A stretch of DNA of 64,000 bases, taken from assembly GCA_027306785.1 (NCBI GenBank), contig DAHUZB010000013.1:1-64000 (forward strand), read 5' to 3'. The position numbers and the translations under genes were made by a program. The stretch is from Vulcanimicrobiota bacterium. Its GTDB lineage: Bacteria; Vulcanimicrobiota; Vulcanimicrobiia; Vulcanimicrobiales; Vulcanimicrobiaceae. How positions within the stretch are numbered: position 1 is the first letter of the stretch; the number at the start of each line of letters is the position of its first letter. Positions 8,301 through 15,984 of this stretch are shown in pieces. Below the pieces are notes generated by a model. That model was not told the DNA's origin and ran no database searches. It worked only from the letters and a program-made list of their open reading frames with translations.

Positions 8301-9445
8301 AACTGGCGGCCGCCCTTGCACAGCCAGCATGGGTCGGCGCACAGAATCGCGCGGACACGGTGGACGCCTTTGTTTCGTTCATCAACGACTTACAAAAAGG
8401 TGGGCTGACGAACGACCTCAAAACGCTGGCCGCGGCTCTGCTGCTCGCTGGTAAGCTCCCTAATTTTCACGTTAACCTAGGCGATCCCCAAGCAGTACAA
8501 GGGCTGCTGAACGACGCCCAATTCGTCAGCACGGTCGCATCTCTCGTACAAGCCTTTCAATCGCATTCCACGGCGAACGGCTTTGCCGCAGCCTCGGCGC
8601 TCGCGTCTGAGGTCGGCTCGCAATTTACGGGCGGAGCTGCAAACGTTCAGCTTGTTGGTAACTTACAGGTCGGCGGCTCATATACGGGCGCGCAAAACGT
8701 TCTCGGCGATGCGGTAAAGGCGCTTGGAAAGCTGGCAAGCGGTGTTGGAGACGTGCTTGGCGTCATCGATGGATTCGAGCAAGGTGGCGTGTTGGGGGGA
8801 ATCGAAGCTGGGTATAGTTCGGGCGCGCTTGCCGAAATTCTTGGCGCGGCGAGCCCAATCGCTCTGCCCGTTGGGATAGCGATTGGCCTCGCGGCCCTCT
8901 TCTTTGGCGGAAATCACGACAACCCCGGTACGATGCCGGACAAGTATGACACGCAAAATTACGGACAAGGAGTGGCAAACCTGCAGGGCGCAATGGGCGC
9001 AAACGGGCAGTCATTTACGGAAAGCCCAAGCATCGTCACGCTCTTTTCGGGGCGCACAGGCATTCAAATGATCGAAGAAATGCTTGCGCTATACGGAACT
9101 GCGAATAATGCGCCGGCCTGGTTGAAGCCGACGTTCACGAAACTTGAGGATATGTTTGGCGAAAGCGCGACCGGCAGCGGAAGACTTTCAATCGGAAATG
9201 GTGGATCCGGTGTCGATTGCAACAATCAGCAGGTCGTCGGCGTTTCCGGAACGGATGGCCAAATATATCAGTATACACAGCTAGATGCTGCATACAATCA
9301 ATTCATGGCCGCATACGCAACTGCACGGGCAGCTGGGCAGGCGCCGCTGTTTAGCTGGGATTCTGCGACTGCACCCGGTTCGCCGCCGCCTTCGGACACT
9401 TACGGTGCAACATCGTACCAATCTGAGATGCAATACTATGCGTAG
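5330..9445 (+). CDS. Large secreted-type repeat protein with zinc-metalloprotease motif, 5' end lost to the IS
   Basis: An open frame of 1371 codons that starts inside the IS end; native sequence begins at or after 5412. Three related beta-rich modules occupy about residues 145-260, 265-400 and 410-545, each with a line such as FIQGTGSFSQEV, a YxLxFxAAQAPGSNQ segment and a closing GPHxITF, resembling carbohydrate-binding-like adhesin modules. A Ser/Thr/Pro-rich stretch follows (about 690-740). THELTHAFEY at about residues 832-841 is an HExxH zincin centre as in M91-type peptidases. The C-terminal third is helical with a Gly/Ala-rich hydrophobic hairpin near residues 1145-1190. The product looks like a surface or secreted protease-adhesin, but no signal peptide remains. 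Base composition is lower in G+C than in the core genes. The substrate is unknown. Confidence 0.7.
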   Translation: MVPARTSCHGMLLLKASFAFDGAKSPLRRLFDYPGRPLTAPGGSTQGTDSALATALLTYEEDAPGATPDFSDTMFADPKLATGAYLVDDPNVDATIVGTAGITANDSSLNSYQETVTVPVIPNPDPTGHVPPTDGGGYGSSGSSTVTHTITVSNDSTDGNDAAYVQGSGSVSLTINGLTAGQDYQLAFNSAQSPKSNEHVEVLVDGKEVGLFAPGATYDTEETDGFTIASSGPHTITFQGVDATGTTDSALISSVHIALGGDAELLSGGAILNDGTFVDASANQLVPTTSPSASSWSFSDDAGVAGPLSAAFVATGGSVSQSVSGFEDNRTYSIAFDAAQAAGSSQTIQVLVDGNVVDTATASDTNMRLQYSATFAPGAGTHVISFRGIGGSGSVNFTNVRVLATGLTTDGAAIANGSFSSTQGGWQFGAGTGIVADSSTLPAAPSGNAAAFIQGTGSFSQEVDNFDVGDSYVLSFRAAQAPGSNQSFKVLVDGTQVGTFTPGKTYQTYTTSVFSPGPGPHRITFAGTGSGTNSALVSDVELALLPEGGLSVVGSDDNAVTVRVPNQDEIQRLQWATLVASSESDASSQYGGDDLLSVSPDMSGISAIAAIAQNPFSFGWGSGARSTSSVSISADETTVTRVVTESNGAQYQLQWVGAANELSDAATVSETYIASASVATSGNGSLPISPGFASNAYAAPSGSTSVTGTAPGNVASQPGSTNSSTPTRAIPQPSQVYGAPAVGYGSIRASQAVKNLINELYVTSTDFQALWDTLVSSGASVTILTNAIDDPQTDGNIDYGSPNSVGTTHFTITIDPNKLANQNNIGFEDTITHELTHAFEYMTAVSYSQGSSLGLPAAQSGGEFTTAYFGASLNEVLTSAQLQQLGLPDSALVPGSLNEFIAHFNSMASDPGDGSDVVLYDGLTRDQMLAVGAAILGTDAGTLDSEIYWDPSTNWASNLQNATMSTLAQKYKGNAALEATDSQHGKKKSDELAAALAQPAWVGAQNRADTVDAFVSFINDLQKGGLTNDLKTLAAALLLAGKLPNFHVNLGDPQAVQGLLNDAQFVSTVASLVQAFQSHSTANGFAAASALASEVGSQFTGGAANVQLVGNLQVGGSYTGAQNVLGDAVKALGKLASGVGDVLGVIDGFEQGGVLGGIEAGYSSGALAEILGAASPIALPVGIAIGLAALFFGGNHDNPGTMPDKYDTQNYGQGVANLQGAMGANGQSFTESPSIVTLFSGRTGIQMIEEMLALYGTANNAPAWLKPTFTKLEDMFGESATGSGRLSIGNGGSGVDCNNQQVVGVSGTDGQIYQYTQLDAAYNQFMAAYATARAAGQAPLFSWDSATAPGSPPPSDTYGATSYQSEMQYYA
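5394..5411 (-). repeat. IS3-family terminal inverted repeat, orfA side
   Basis: On the minus strand this reads TAAGTGGTGACTTCGCTC, pairing with the left-end repeat at 4207-4223. It lies upstream of the orfA start. The next plus-strand base begins the coding sequence of the truncated 1371-codon frame. Confidence 0.6.
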
Positions 9446-9451
9446 GCGAGC

Positions 9452-10093
9452 ATGTTAGGCGTCGCGCTTGCTGTGGCCGGATTCGTCGCGGGCCCGAAGC
9501 TCGCAACAGGCACCCTTCCCCATGTTCCTGAAGCTACATTGGCGCCACTTATAACTCGCTTCTTGCGCGAGAATGCGCCGAAAGTACGCATTGCGTTGCG
9601 GTATCGTCTCGGAGCGCATCCTCCCGTCAGGTACGTGGATATGCAGCGCGCCGGCCTCCTGACGAGTATTGAGGCACAGGACCCCACATGCAATGGTGGG
9701 CCGGCGTACGCGTTATCGGTCAAGGGAAGATCCGTAGCAAATGCTCTTGGCTGGAGCGTTTCAAGCGATCAGGTTCTTATTCCGATAGGACGCTTTCGCT
9801 ATGTCCCGGGATCGGCGAAGATTGGAGCGGTGCCGGCGGCATTCCGATATGCGAATTCGAAGAGCACCTTTGCACTTACTTTTGAGACTCGTTTCGCGGC
9901 CAATGCGAATTCGCGATACCTTCTTAGCCTGGGACCGAGCGAGCACTGGCCAATCGCCGAGTACAATGTCCCACCAACGAGTTTACCGCAAGATGGGAGC
10001 GCCTCAAGGATATCTTTAATGCTGCAACGCTGGAATGGTGTTTGGCAGGTCGCACGATTCACCAGTTATGGCGTGGAATGCAGTTCTCAATAG
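9452..10093 (+). CDS. Hypothetical exported protein
   Basis: A 213-residue protein of unknown family that starts 6 nt after the stop of the large metalloprotease-like gene, so very likely co-transcribed. The N-terminus (MLGVALAVAGFVAGP) is a short hydrophobic segment that could act as a weak signal sequence. The rest alternates short beta-like stretches; one Cys occurs mid-protein (DPTCNGGPAY) and one at the extreme C-terminus (GVECSSQ). No catalytic motif is visible. Its position suggests a partner, chaperone or immunity-like protein for the large protein, which is inference only. Confidence 0.6.
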   Translation: MLGVALAVAGFVAGPKLATGTLPHVPEATLAPLITRFLRENAPKVRIALRYRLGAHPPVRYVDMQRAGLLTSIEAQDPTCNGGPAYALSVKGRSVANALGWSVSSDQVLIPIGRFRYVPGSAKIGAVPAAFRYANSKSTFALTFETRFAANANSRYLLSLGPSEHWPIAEYNVPPTSLPQDGSASRISLMLQRWNGVWQVARFTSYGVECSSQ

Positions 10094-10590
10094 TTCGCAG
10101 TGTTACGTTGTCAATGCTCGCTTTTCTGCTGTTCGGCTCCGCTCCCACGTCGAATGACGGCGTGGCGGTCCAGTTCCCGCAATCAAATGTTGAGGTGTTA
10201 CTAGTTCAGTCGGAACCGCTGAGCGACTACGACGTCATCGATCAGCGGCAGGGCGCGACGTACTATAGCGATTGCCTCACTTATCTGAATCGCGGCGACG
10301 TTGCCATCAAGCGCGTCCAATTTTCGTTCGCGCTGATCAGTGGTGACGGGCAAATTCAGGGGCGCACCTTGCCGGTTGACGTGGTCTACAAAGTAGCTCC
10401 TAAGGATCTAAGAACGGTTCGCGGCGCCTGCCGAAAGTATGCTTATGCAAACGGCGAGAGAGGTTTCAAGCTTGTGGCTTGGGCGGACGCCGTCGATTTT
10501 GCAGACGGCACTTCATGGCGTGCTCCGACCACGGGTTCGGAAATGACAAACATGATTCGGCAGGCTGTGACCGACTCTACGAGTCACTGA
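10078..10590 (+). CDS. Hypothetical secreted protein
   Basis: A 170-residue protein with a clear signal-like start (MQFSIVRSVTLSMLAFLLFGSAPTS). I chose the ATG at 10078 over the earlier in-frame ATG at 10042 because the signal peptide begins there and it gives a 16-nt overlap with the preceding gene, typical of translational coupling. The mature part holds two spaced cysteines (YYSDCLTYLNRGD and RGACRKYAY) that could form a disulfide. The FALISGDGQIQGRTLPVDVVYK segment suggests an immunoglobulin-like beta fold. No named family is recognised. It closes the A+T-richer island. Confidence 0.6.
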   Translation: MQFSIVRSVTLSMLAFLLFGSAPTSNDGVAVQFPQSNVEVLLVQSEPLSDYDVIDQRQGATYYSDCLTYLNRGDVAIKRVQFSFALISGDGQIQGRTLPVDVVYKVAPKDLRTVRGACRKYAYANGERGFKLVAWADAVDFADGTSWRAPTTGSEMTNMIRQAVTDSTSH

Positions 10591-10828
10591 GGAATGCGTG
10601 TTACTGCGGCGATCGCAGAGAGGCCCTTCGCTCTGGTCGTCGTTACGCGAGGTCGCCGAATCCACGCTCGGTGAGTTGCGCGGAGGTCGTCCCGAGTTTC
10701 GTGTAATTCAGCGAGCCTCGGAACCTACGGCACGGTCGATGCGGCGGCGCTCCTTGTCCAGCAGCACCTCGCGCCGTAGCCCACGCGCCCGCGAGGGGCG
10801 CATCGTTTCCGCGCCGTACCCCGCACGC
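10591..10828 (+). other. Island right edge with a possible severed C-terminal coding piece
   Basis: No complete gene is visible in these 238 bases. Composition returns to high G+C partway through. In the frame of positions 10711-10779 the sequence reads ASLGTYGTVDAAALLVQQHLAP and then stops. It has no start of its own and looks like the tail of a real protein, possibly the missing end of the metallopeptidase gene interrupted at the left edge. GTGTAATTCAGCGAGCCT at 10701-10718 loosely resembles GTGGAATACAACAGCCT at the left junction (145-161). Confidence 0.35.
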
Positions 10829-12093
<1,265 letters not shown>

Positions 12094-12097
<4 letters not shown>

Positions 12098-12537
12098 GGG
12101 CTCGGATCGATCAAGCGCGCGCCGGGACCCTGCTCGCCGAGCACGTCGCCCGGATTACGCAACGGACATGAGGTGAGCGAAAGGCAGCCGCAGCCGATGC
12201 AGTCGCCGAGTTGATCGCGCAGCGACGTGAGGCGCTCGATGCGCTCGTCGAGATCGCGTTTCCAGTGCTTGGAGAGCCGCGCCCACTCGCGGGCCGAGAT
12301 CGGCCCGCTCGGCGGCACGCTCGCGAGCGCCGCGCGAATCTCGGCGAGCGGAATCCCCGCTCGCTGCGCGACTTTGATGATCGCGATGCGGCGTAACTCC
12401 GCACGCGCGTAGCGCCGCTGGTTTCCCGCGCTACGCGTGCTGCGAATCAGCCCTTTACTTTCGTAGAAATGGAGCGTCGAAACCGGTACGCCGCTGCGTG
12501 CGGCGGCTTCGCCGACCGAGAGAGAAAAATCCGACAT
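12094..12537 (-). CDS. soxR: SoxR, redox-sensing MerR-family activator
   Basis: A 147-residue MerR-type regulator. The N-terminus is the winged helix-turn-helix ([26 protein letters not shown]), followed by the dimerisation helix. The [2Fe-2S] ligand cluster [12 protein letters not shown] matches the C-x2-C-x-C-x5-C spacing of SoxR exactly. Oxidation or nitrosylation of the cluster turns such proteins into activators by untwisting an over-long promoter spacer. The start at 12537 begins at [12 protein letters not shown]; an open frame extends further upstream but would run through the operator. The gene is divergent from an SDR-queA operon and a SoxR box lies in the 41-bp gap, so this SoxR most likely controls those genes rather than a soxS. 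Confidence 0.93.
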
Positions 12538-12541
12538 CCTC

Positions 12542-12572
12542 TTGACCTCAACTAAACTTGAGGTTGTAGTCT
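12542..12572 (+). promoter_or_regulatory. SoxR-type promoter with 19-bp spacer driving the SDR-queA operon
   Basis: A -35 element TTGACC (12542-12547) and a -10-like TAGTCT (12567-12572) are separated by exactly 19 bp, the stretched spacing characteristic of MerR/SoxR-activated promoters. The SoxR box lies within the spacer. Initiation about 7 nt after the -10 would fall on the ATG at 12579, implying a leaderless mRNA. Confidence 0.75.
12546..12563 (+). promoter_or_regulatory. SoxR box
   Basis: CCTCAACTAAACTTGAGG is an 18-bp dyad that differs from the classical enterobacterial SoxR operator CCTCAAGTTAACTTGAGG only in the central bases. It is centred between soxR and the divergent SDR gene. 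Confidence 0.88.
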
Positions 12573-12578
12573 GCGAAC

Positions 12579-13301
12579 ATGAATACCTGGTTTGAATCCG
12601 GCCATGTGGCAATCGTGACCGGCGGAACGCGCGGACTTGGCCGCGCACTTGCACGCGAACTCCTGGCCCACGGCGTGCGTACCGTCATCGACGGGCGCGA
12701 TGCGGTCGTCCTGGCCGAGGCACTCGCCGAGCTCTCGTCGCTGGGAGAGGTGGTCGGCCTCGTCGGCGATGTCGCCGATGACGATCACGTCCACGCGCTC
12801 GTCGAAGCGGCTCAGCGTTTCGGGCGCCTGGATCTGCTCGTGAACAATGCCTCGACGCTCGGGGCCGTGCCACTGCCGACGATCGAGGAACTCGGTAGCG
12901 AGACGCTCCGGCGCATTTTCGAGGTCAATCTCTTTGCCCCGATCCACCTCGCTCGTCACGCCCTGCGCGTGATGCGACGCAGCGAGTCCGGCACGATCGT
13001 GAACGTGACGTCGGATGCCGCGGTCGAGGCGTATGCGGCTTGGGGCGGGTACGGCGCGAGCAAAGCTGCGTTGGAGCAGATCTCGCGCATCCTCGCCCAG
13101 GAGCTCGTCGGAAGCGGCGTCCGCGTGCTCGTCGCCGATCCGGGCGAGATGCGCACGCAGATGCATCGCGCCGCGCTCCCCGATGCCGACGCAAGCACGC
13201 TTCGCGATCCGGCCGATGCGGCGCGCGCATTGATGCGCGCGATCGCCGAGATGCGGGCGCCGTTCGAACGTGTCCGCTTGTCGGAGACGGCAATCGCATG
13301 A
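12579..13301 (+). CDS. Short-chain dehydrogenase/reductase, SoxR-regulated
   Basis: A 240-residue classical SDR. The Rossmann motif TGGTRGLG is at residues 13-20, NNAS at about 88, and the catalytic Tyr/Lys in [11 protein letters not shown] near residue 152, with the preceding serine in NVTSDA. It will use NAD(P)H; the substrate is not predictable. Its promoter carries the SoxR box, and its stop overlaps the start of the queA-like gene (ATGA), so the two are one operon. SoxR outside enterobacteria commonly controls reductases and exporters that handle redox-active compounds, which suggests quinone or phenazine reduction here. The ATG sits about where transcription should start, leaving no Shine-Dalgarno sequence. 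Confidence 0.88.
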   Translation: MNTWFESGHVAIVTGGTRGLGRALARELLAHGVRTVIDGRDAVVLAEALAELSSLGEVVGLVGDVADDDHVHALVEAAQRFGRLDLLVNNASTLGAVPLPTIEELGSETLRRIFEVNLFAPIHLARHALRVMRRSESGTIVNVTSDAAVEAYAAWGGYGASKAALEQISRILAQELVGSGVRVLVADPGEMRTQMHRAALPDADASTLRDPADAARALMRAIAEMRAPFERVRLSETAIA

Positions 13302-14302
13302 GCGCGGCCGAACCGCTCGTTCCCGTCCTGCGCGACGCGATCGCGCCGCCGGAGTATCGCGGACTCGCGCGCGACGAGGTGCGCCTCTTGGTCACGGATC
13401 GCACGGCGCATACGCATAGGCACGCGCGCTTCGGCGATCTCCCCGATTTCGTTCGCGCGGGCGACCTGTTCGTCGTTAACGACTCCGCCACGGTTCCTGC
13501 GGCGCTGCGCGCCGTGCGTCGTGACGGCGGCGAACTCATGCTCCATCTCGCGACGCATCTCCTCGAGCGGCTCTGGCTGGTCGAGCCGAGAGCCGCGGTC
13601 GTTCGCGGCGAAGCGCTCTCGCTGCCCGGCGGCCTGCATGCGGTGCTGCTCGCGCCGCTCGACGAGCAGCGACCGCGTCTCTGGTGCGCGGAGCTTTCGC
13701 CCGCGCCCGTCATCGAGGAGTATCTGGCGGCGTTCGGTGAGCCGATACGCTACGGCTACGTGCGAGAGCGCTTTCCGCTCAACGCCTACCAGACGATCTT
13801 CGCTCGGGTGCCGGGCTCGGCGGAGATGCCCTCGGCCGCGCGACCGTTCTCGCCGCGCGTCGTGCACGCGCTGCGAGAACGCGGTGCGACATTCGCGCAC
13901 GTGACGCTCCATTGCGGCGTGTCGAGCTACGAACAGCCGGAACGCCCCGCATCCGAACCGTTCGAGGTGCCGTTCGAGACTGCGGATGCGGTACGGCATG
14001 CGCGCGATGAGGGGCGCCGCGTCATCGCCGTCGGATCGACGGTCGTGCGGGCGCTGGAGAGCAGCGTTCGAAACGGTCTCCCGATCGCAAGTGCCGGACG
14101 AACCGACTTGGTCCTTGACGAGCGCTACGTGCCGCACGTCGTCGATGCGCTACTGACCGGATTCCATCATGCATCGGCCACGCATCAGTGGATGCTTCGC
14201 GCCTTCGCCGCAAGCGCGGACCTGCGCGAAGCCTACCGACAGGCGGCCGAGCACGGCTATCGTCAGCACGAATTCGGCGACAGTCACCTGATCATCTCGT
14301 AA
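13298..14302 (+). CDS. queA: S-adenosylmethionine:tRNA ribosyltransferase-isomerase (QueA family)
   Basis: A 334-residue QueA-family protein. It shows GDLFVVNDSATVPAAL, RYGYVRERFPLNAYQTIFARVPGSAEMPSAARPF, the conserved THVTLHxGxGTF-like block in diverged form (FAHVTLHCGVSSYE), the RVIAVGSTVVRALES segment and a closing LLTGFHHASATH. QueA transfers the ribosyl group of SAM to 7-aminomethyl-7-deazaguanine in tRNA during queuosine synthesis. Some core positions differ (GVSSYE instead of the usual GxGTF), no tgt or other queuosine gene is near, and the gene is under SoxR control, so a repurposed paralogue is possible. ATGA overlap with the SDR gene fixes the start. Confidence 0.8.
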   Translation: MSAAEPLVPVLRDAIAPPEYRGLARDEVRLLVTDRTAHTHRHARFGDLPDFVRAGDLFVVNDSATVPAALRAVRRDGGELMLHLATHLLERLWLVEPRAAVVRGEALSLPGGLHAVLLAPLDEQRPRLWCAELSPAPVIEEYLAAFGEPIRYGYVRERFPLNAYQTIFARVPGSAEMPSAARPFSPRVVHALRERGATFAHVTLHCGVSSYEQPERPASEPFEVPFETADAVRHARDEGRRVIAVGSTVVRALESSVRNGLPIASAGRTDLVLDERYVPHVVDALLTGFHHASATHQWMLRAFAASADLREAYRQAAEHGYRQHEFGDSHLIIS

Positions 14303-14375
14303 TCGAGGCGCCCCGAGCGGCCTCGAACGTCGTGCGCGGGGTTTGCGGGTTCGGCGACGTACTCTGCTGCGTACG

Positions 14376-15383
14376 ATGCATCCCGAACTCGCGCTCGATA
14401 CGGCGATCCTCGCGCGCAATGCCGCGGCGTGGCGCGCGTATGCAAAAGCTTCGCTTTACGCGGTGGTCAAAGGCGACGGTTACGGGTGGGGCCTCGCGCG
14501 CGTCGTACCGGCGCTCGAACCGTATGTCGACGCGTTTTGCGTCGCGGATGAAGAAGAGCTCGATGCGCTGCGGCGCCACACCCATATGCGCGCGGTCCTC
14601 TTCGGGAGCGTTCCGCTCGAACGCCTACCGACGGTACTCGCGGCCGACGCGCTACCGACGATTACCACGCGCGAAGAGCTGGAAGTCACCGCTCGCGTCG
14701 CGCGTGCTCGCGGCGCGGAGACGCGCGTACGTCTCGCGCTCCGTCAGGCGATCGCGTGGAGCGGGAGCAGTCTCGACGAACTCCGCGCGCTCGTGCCGCA
14801 TCTGCGCGATGCCGGTGCGAGCGTGGAATTGTGGACGCACCTGAGCGCGCCCGACGAGCGGGATGCGCAGCGCGAGCGCTTTCGCGCCGCCGCCGCGCTC
14901 TTGTCGGCGGCGGGCGTGCGCGTGGTGAGTTGCGATGTCGCAAGCACGATGCCGCTTGCGAGCGGCGGACCCGACGGGAGCGCCGTGCGCGTCGGCGTCG
15001 GACTCTTCGGCGCGACCGGCGGTGCGCGTATCCCCGGCGTATGTTGCGCGCTTCGCGCGATCGCGCCGGTCGTTCGCGTGGAACGACTGCGCGACGCGGC
15101 ACCCGCCGGATACGGCAGCGAGCGTATCGAGGCGGGCAGCGAGATCGCGGTCGCGCGCTGCGGTTATGCCGACGGACTCCCGCGCGAACTCGCCGGGCGC
15201 GACGGCGTGCTCTCGGTCGGCATGCAGTACGTCACCGTGCGCATCGAACGCGCCGACCCTGCGCGCGGCCGGGTGGTGCTCCTCGACGCCGGAAGCGACC
15301 TCGATGCCTTCGCGGCGAGCGCCGGGCGCCTGCCGCACGAGATCGTCACCTCATTCGGTCATGCGGCGCATGCGCGTGCGTAG
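14376..15383 (+). CDS. alr: Alanine racemase-like PLP enzyme
   Basis: A 335-residue protein. The PLP lysine is in YAVVKGDGYGWG near the N-terminus, within the TIM barrel, and the second catalytic tyrosine is in CGYADGLPR in the C-terminal beta domain. It is shorter than typical alanine racemases (about 370) and the lysine context is AVVKGDGYG rather than AVVKANAYG, so a racemase for another amino acid is possible. Alanine racemase supplies D-alanine for peptidoglycan, which fits the neighbouring amidase-like and DacB genes. I chose the ATG at 14376 (MHPELALDTA) over one 33 nt upstream. Its 3' end overlaps the convergent amidase-like gene by 33 nt. Confidence 0.8.
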   Translation: MHPELALDTAILARNAAAWRAYAKASLYAVVKGDGYGWGLARVVPALEPYVDAFCVADEEELDALRRHTHMRAVLFGSVPLERLPTVLAADALPTITTREELEVTARVARARGAETRVRLALRQAIAWSGSSLDELRALVPHLRDAGASVELWTHLSAPDERDAQRERFRAAAALLSAAGVRVVSCDVASTMPLASGGPDGSAVRVGVGLFGATGGARIPGVCCALRAIAPVVRVERLRDAAPAGYGSERIEAGSEIAVARCGYADGLPRELAGRDGVLSVGMQYVTVRIERADPARGRVVLLDAGSDLDAFAASAGRLPHEIVTSFGHAAHARA

Positions 15384-15947
15384 CTCTTCGCCGACGTCGA
15401 TGGCGTCTTGCGGAACGAGCGATCGCGTCTCCGCGCGCAGACGCGCGATGTCCCAGCGCTCCTCCTCCGCCGATCCGAAATAGCCGTCGATCACCGCGGC
15501 TTCCGCATGCGACATCACGTGTTCGGCGTCGATCGGCACGTCGTAGTACGCGGCCAAACGCGCACCGACGAGGCAGAGGCCGTCGATCAGTGCTTCGGTG
15601 AGCGGATAGGGGCCGAAGTCGTCGGGCGTAGCGCCGTGCATCGCCATGATCGAGATGCCGAGTGCAAAGGAGTTGCGTCCGCGCGTATGCGCGGCATAGG
15701 GCTGTTCCGGGCCTTCGTAAACATTACGCATGTTCTCGCATACGTCGTGCGTGTTGACGACGACGAGCCGACCGTCGTCGGCGGTCGCCACGCAGAAGTG
15801 ATAGGCGGGAAAGACCGAGCCGTAGTCGTGCGCGGACCAATGCGTGTAGATGCGTTCGATGCGGCCCGTCGGAAGATCGGGGCGCCACGTCGCGAGATCC
15901 CAGTGCGGATAGGTCTCGATGCGGTTTTCGGGCTTGCGGTCGTTCAT
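15351..15947 (-). CDS. N-acetylmuramoyl-L-alanine amidase-like (PGRP-type) protein
   Basis: A 198-residue protein starting MNDRKPENRIETYPHWDL. It resembles amidase_2/PGRP domains: YTHWSAHDYGSVFPAYHFCVA has the two early zinc-type histidines, then ALGISIMAMHGATPDDFGPYPLTEALIDGLCLVGARLAAYY and the late histidine in VMSHAEAA. Such enzymes cleave the bond between muramic acid and L-alanine. No signal peptide is visible, so it may act inside the cell or use another export route. The longer open frame upstream (to 16205) overlaps the dacB start and is not used. Its neighbours, alanine racemase and DacB, support a cell-wall role. Confidence 0.7.
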   Translation of the reverse strand: MNDRKPENRIETYPHWDLATWRPDLPTGRIERIYTHWSAHDYGSVFPAYHFCVATADDGRLVVVNTHDVCENMRNVYEGPEQPYAAHTRGRNSFALGISIMAMHGATPDDFGPYPLTEALIDGLCLVGARLAAYYDVPIDAEHVMSHAEAAVIDGYFGSAEEERWDIARLRAETRSLVPQDAIDVGEELRTRMRRMTE

Positions 15948-15984
15948 GGGAACCTTCGTCTTTGAATCGAATGCGAATGCGGTG

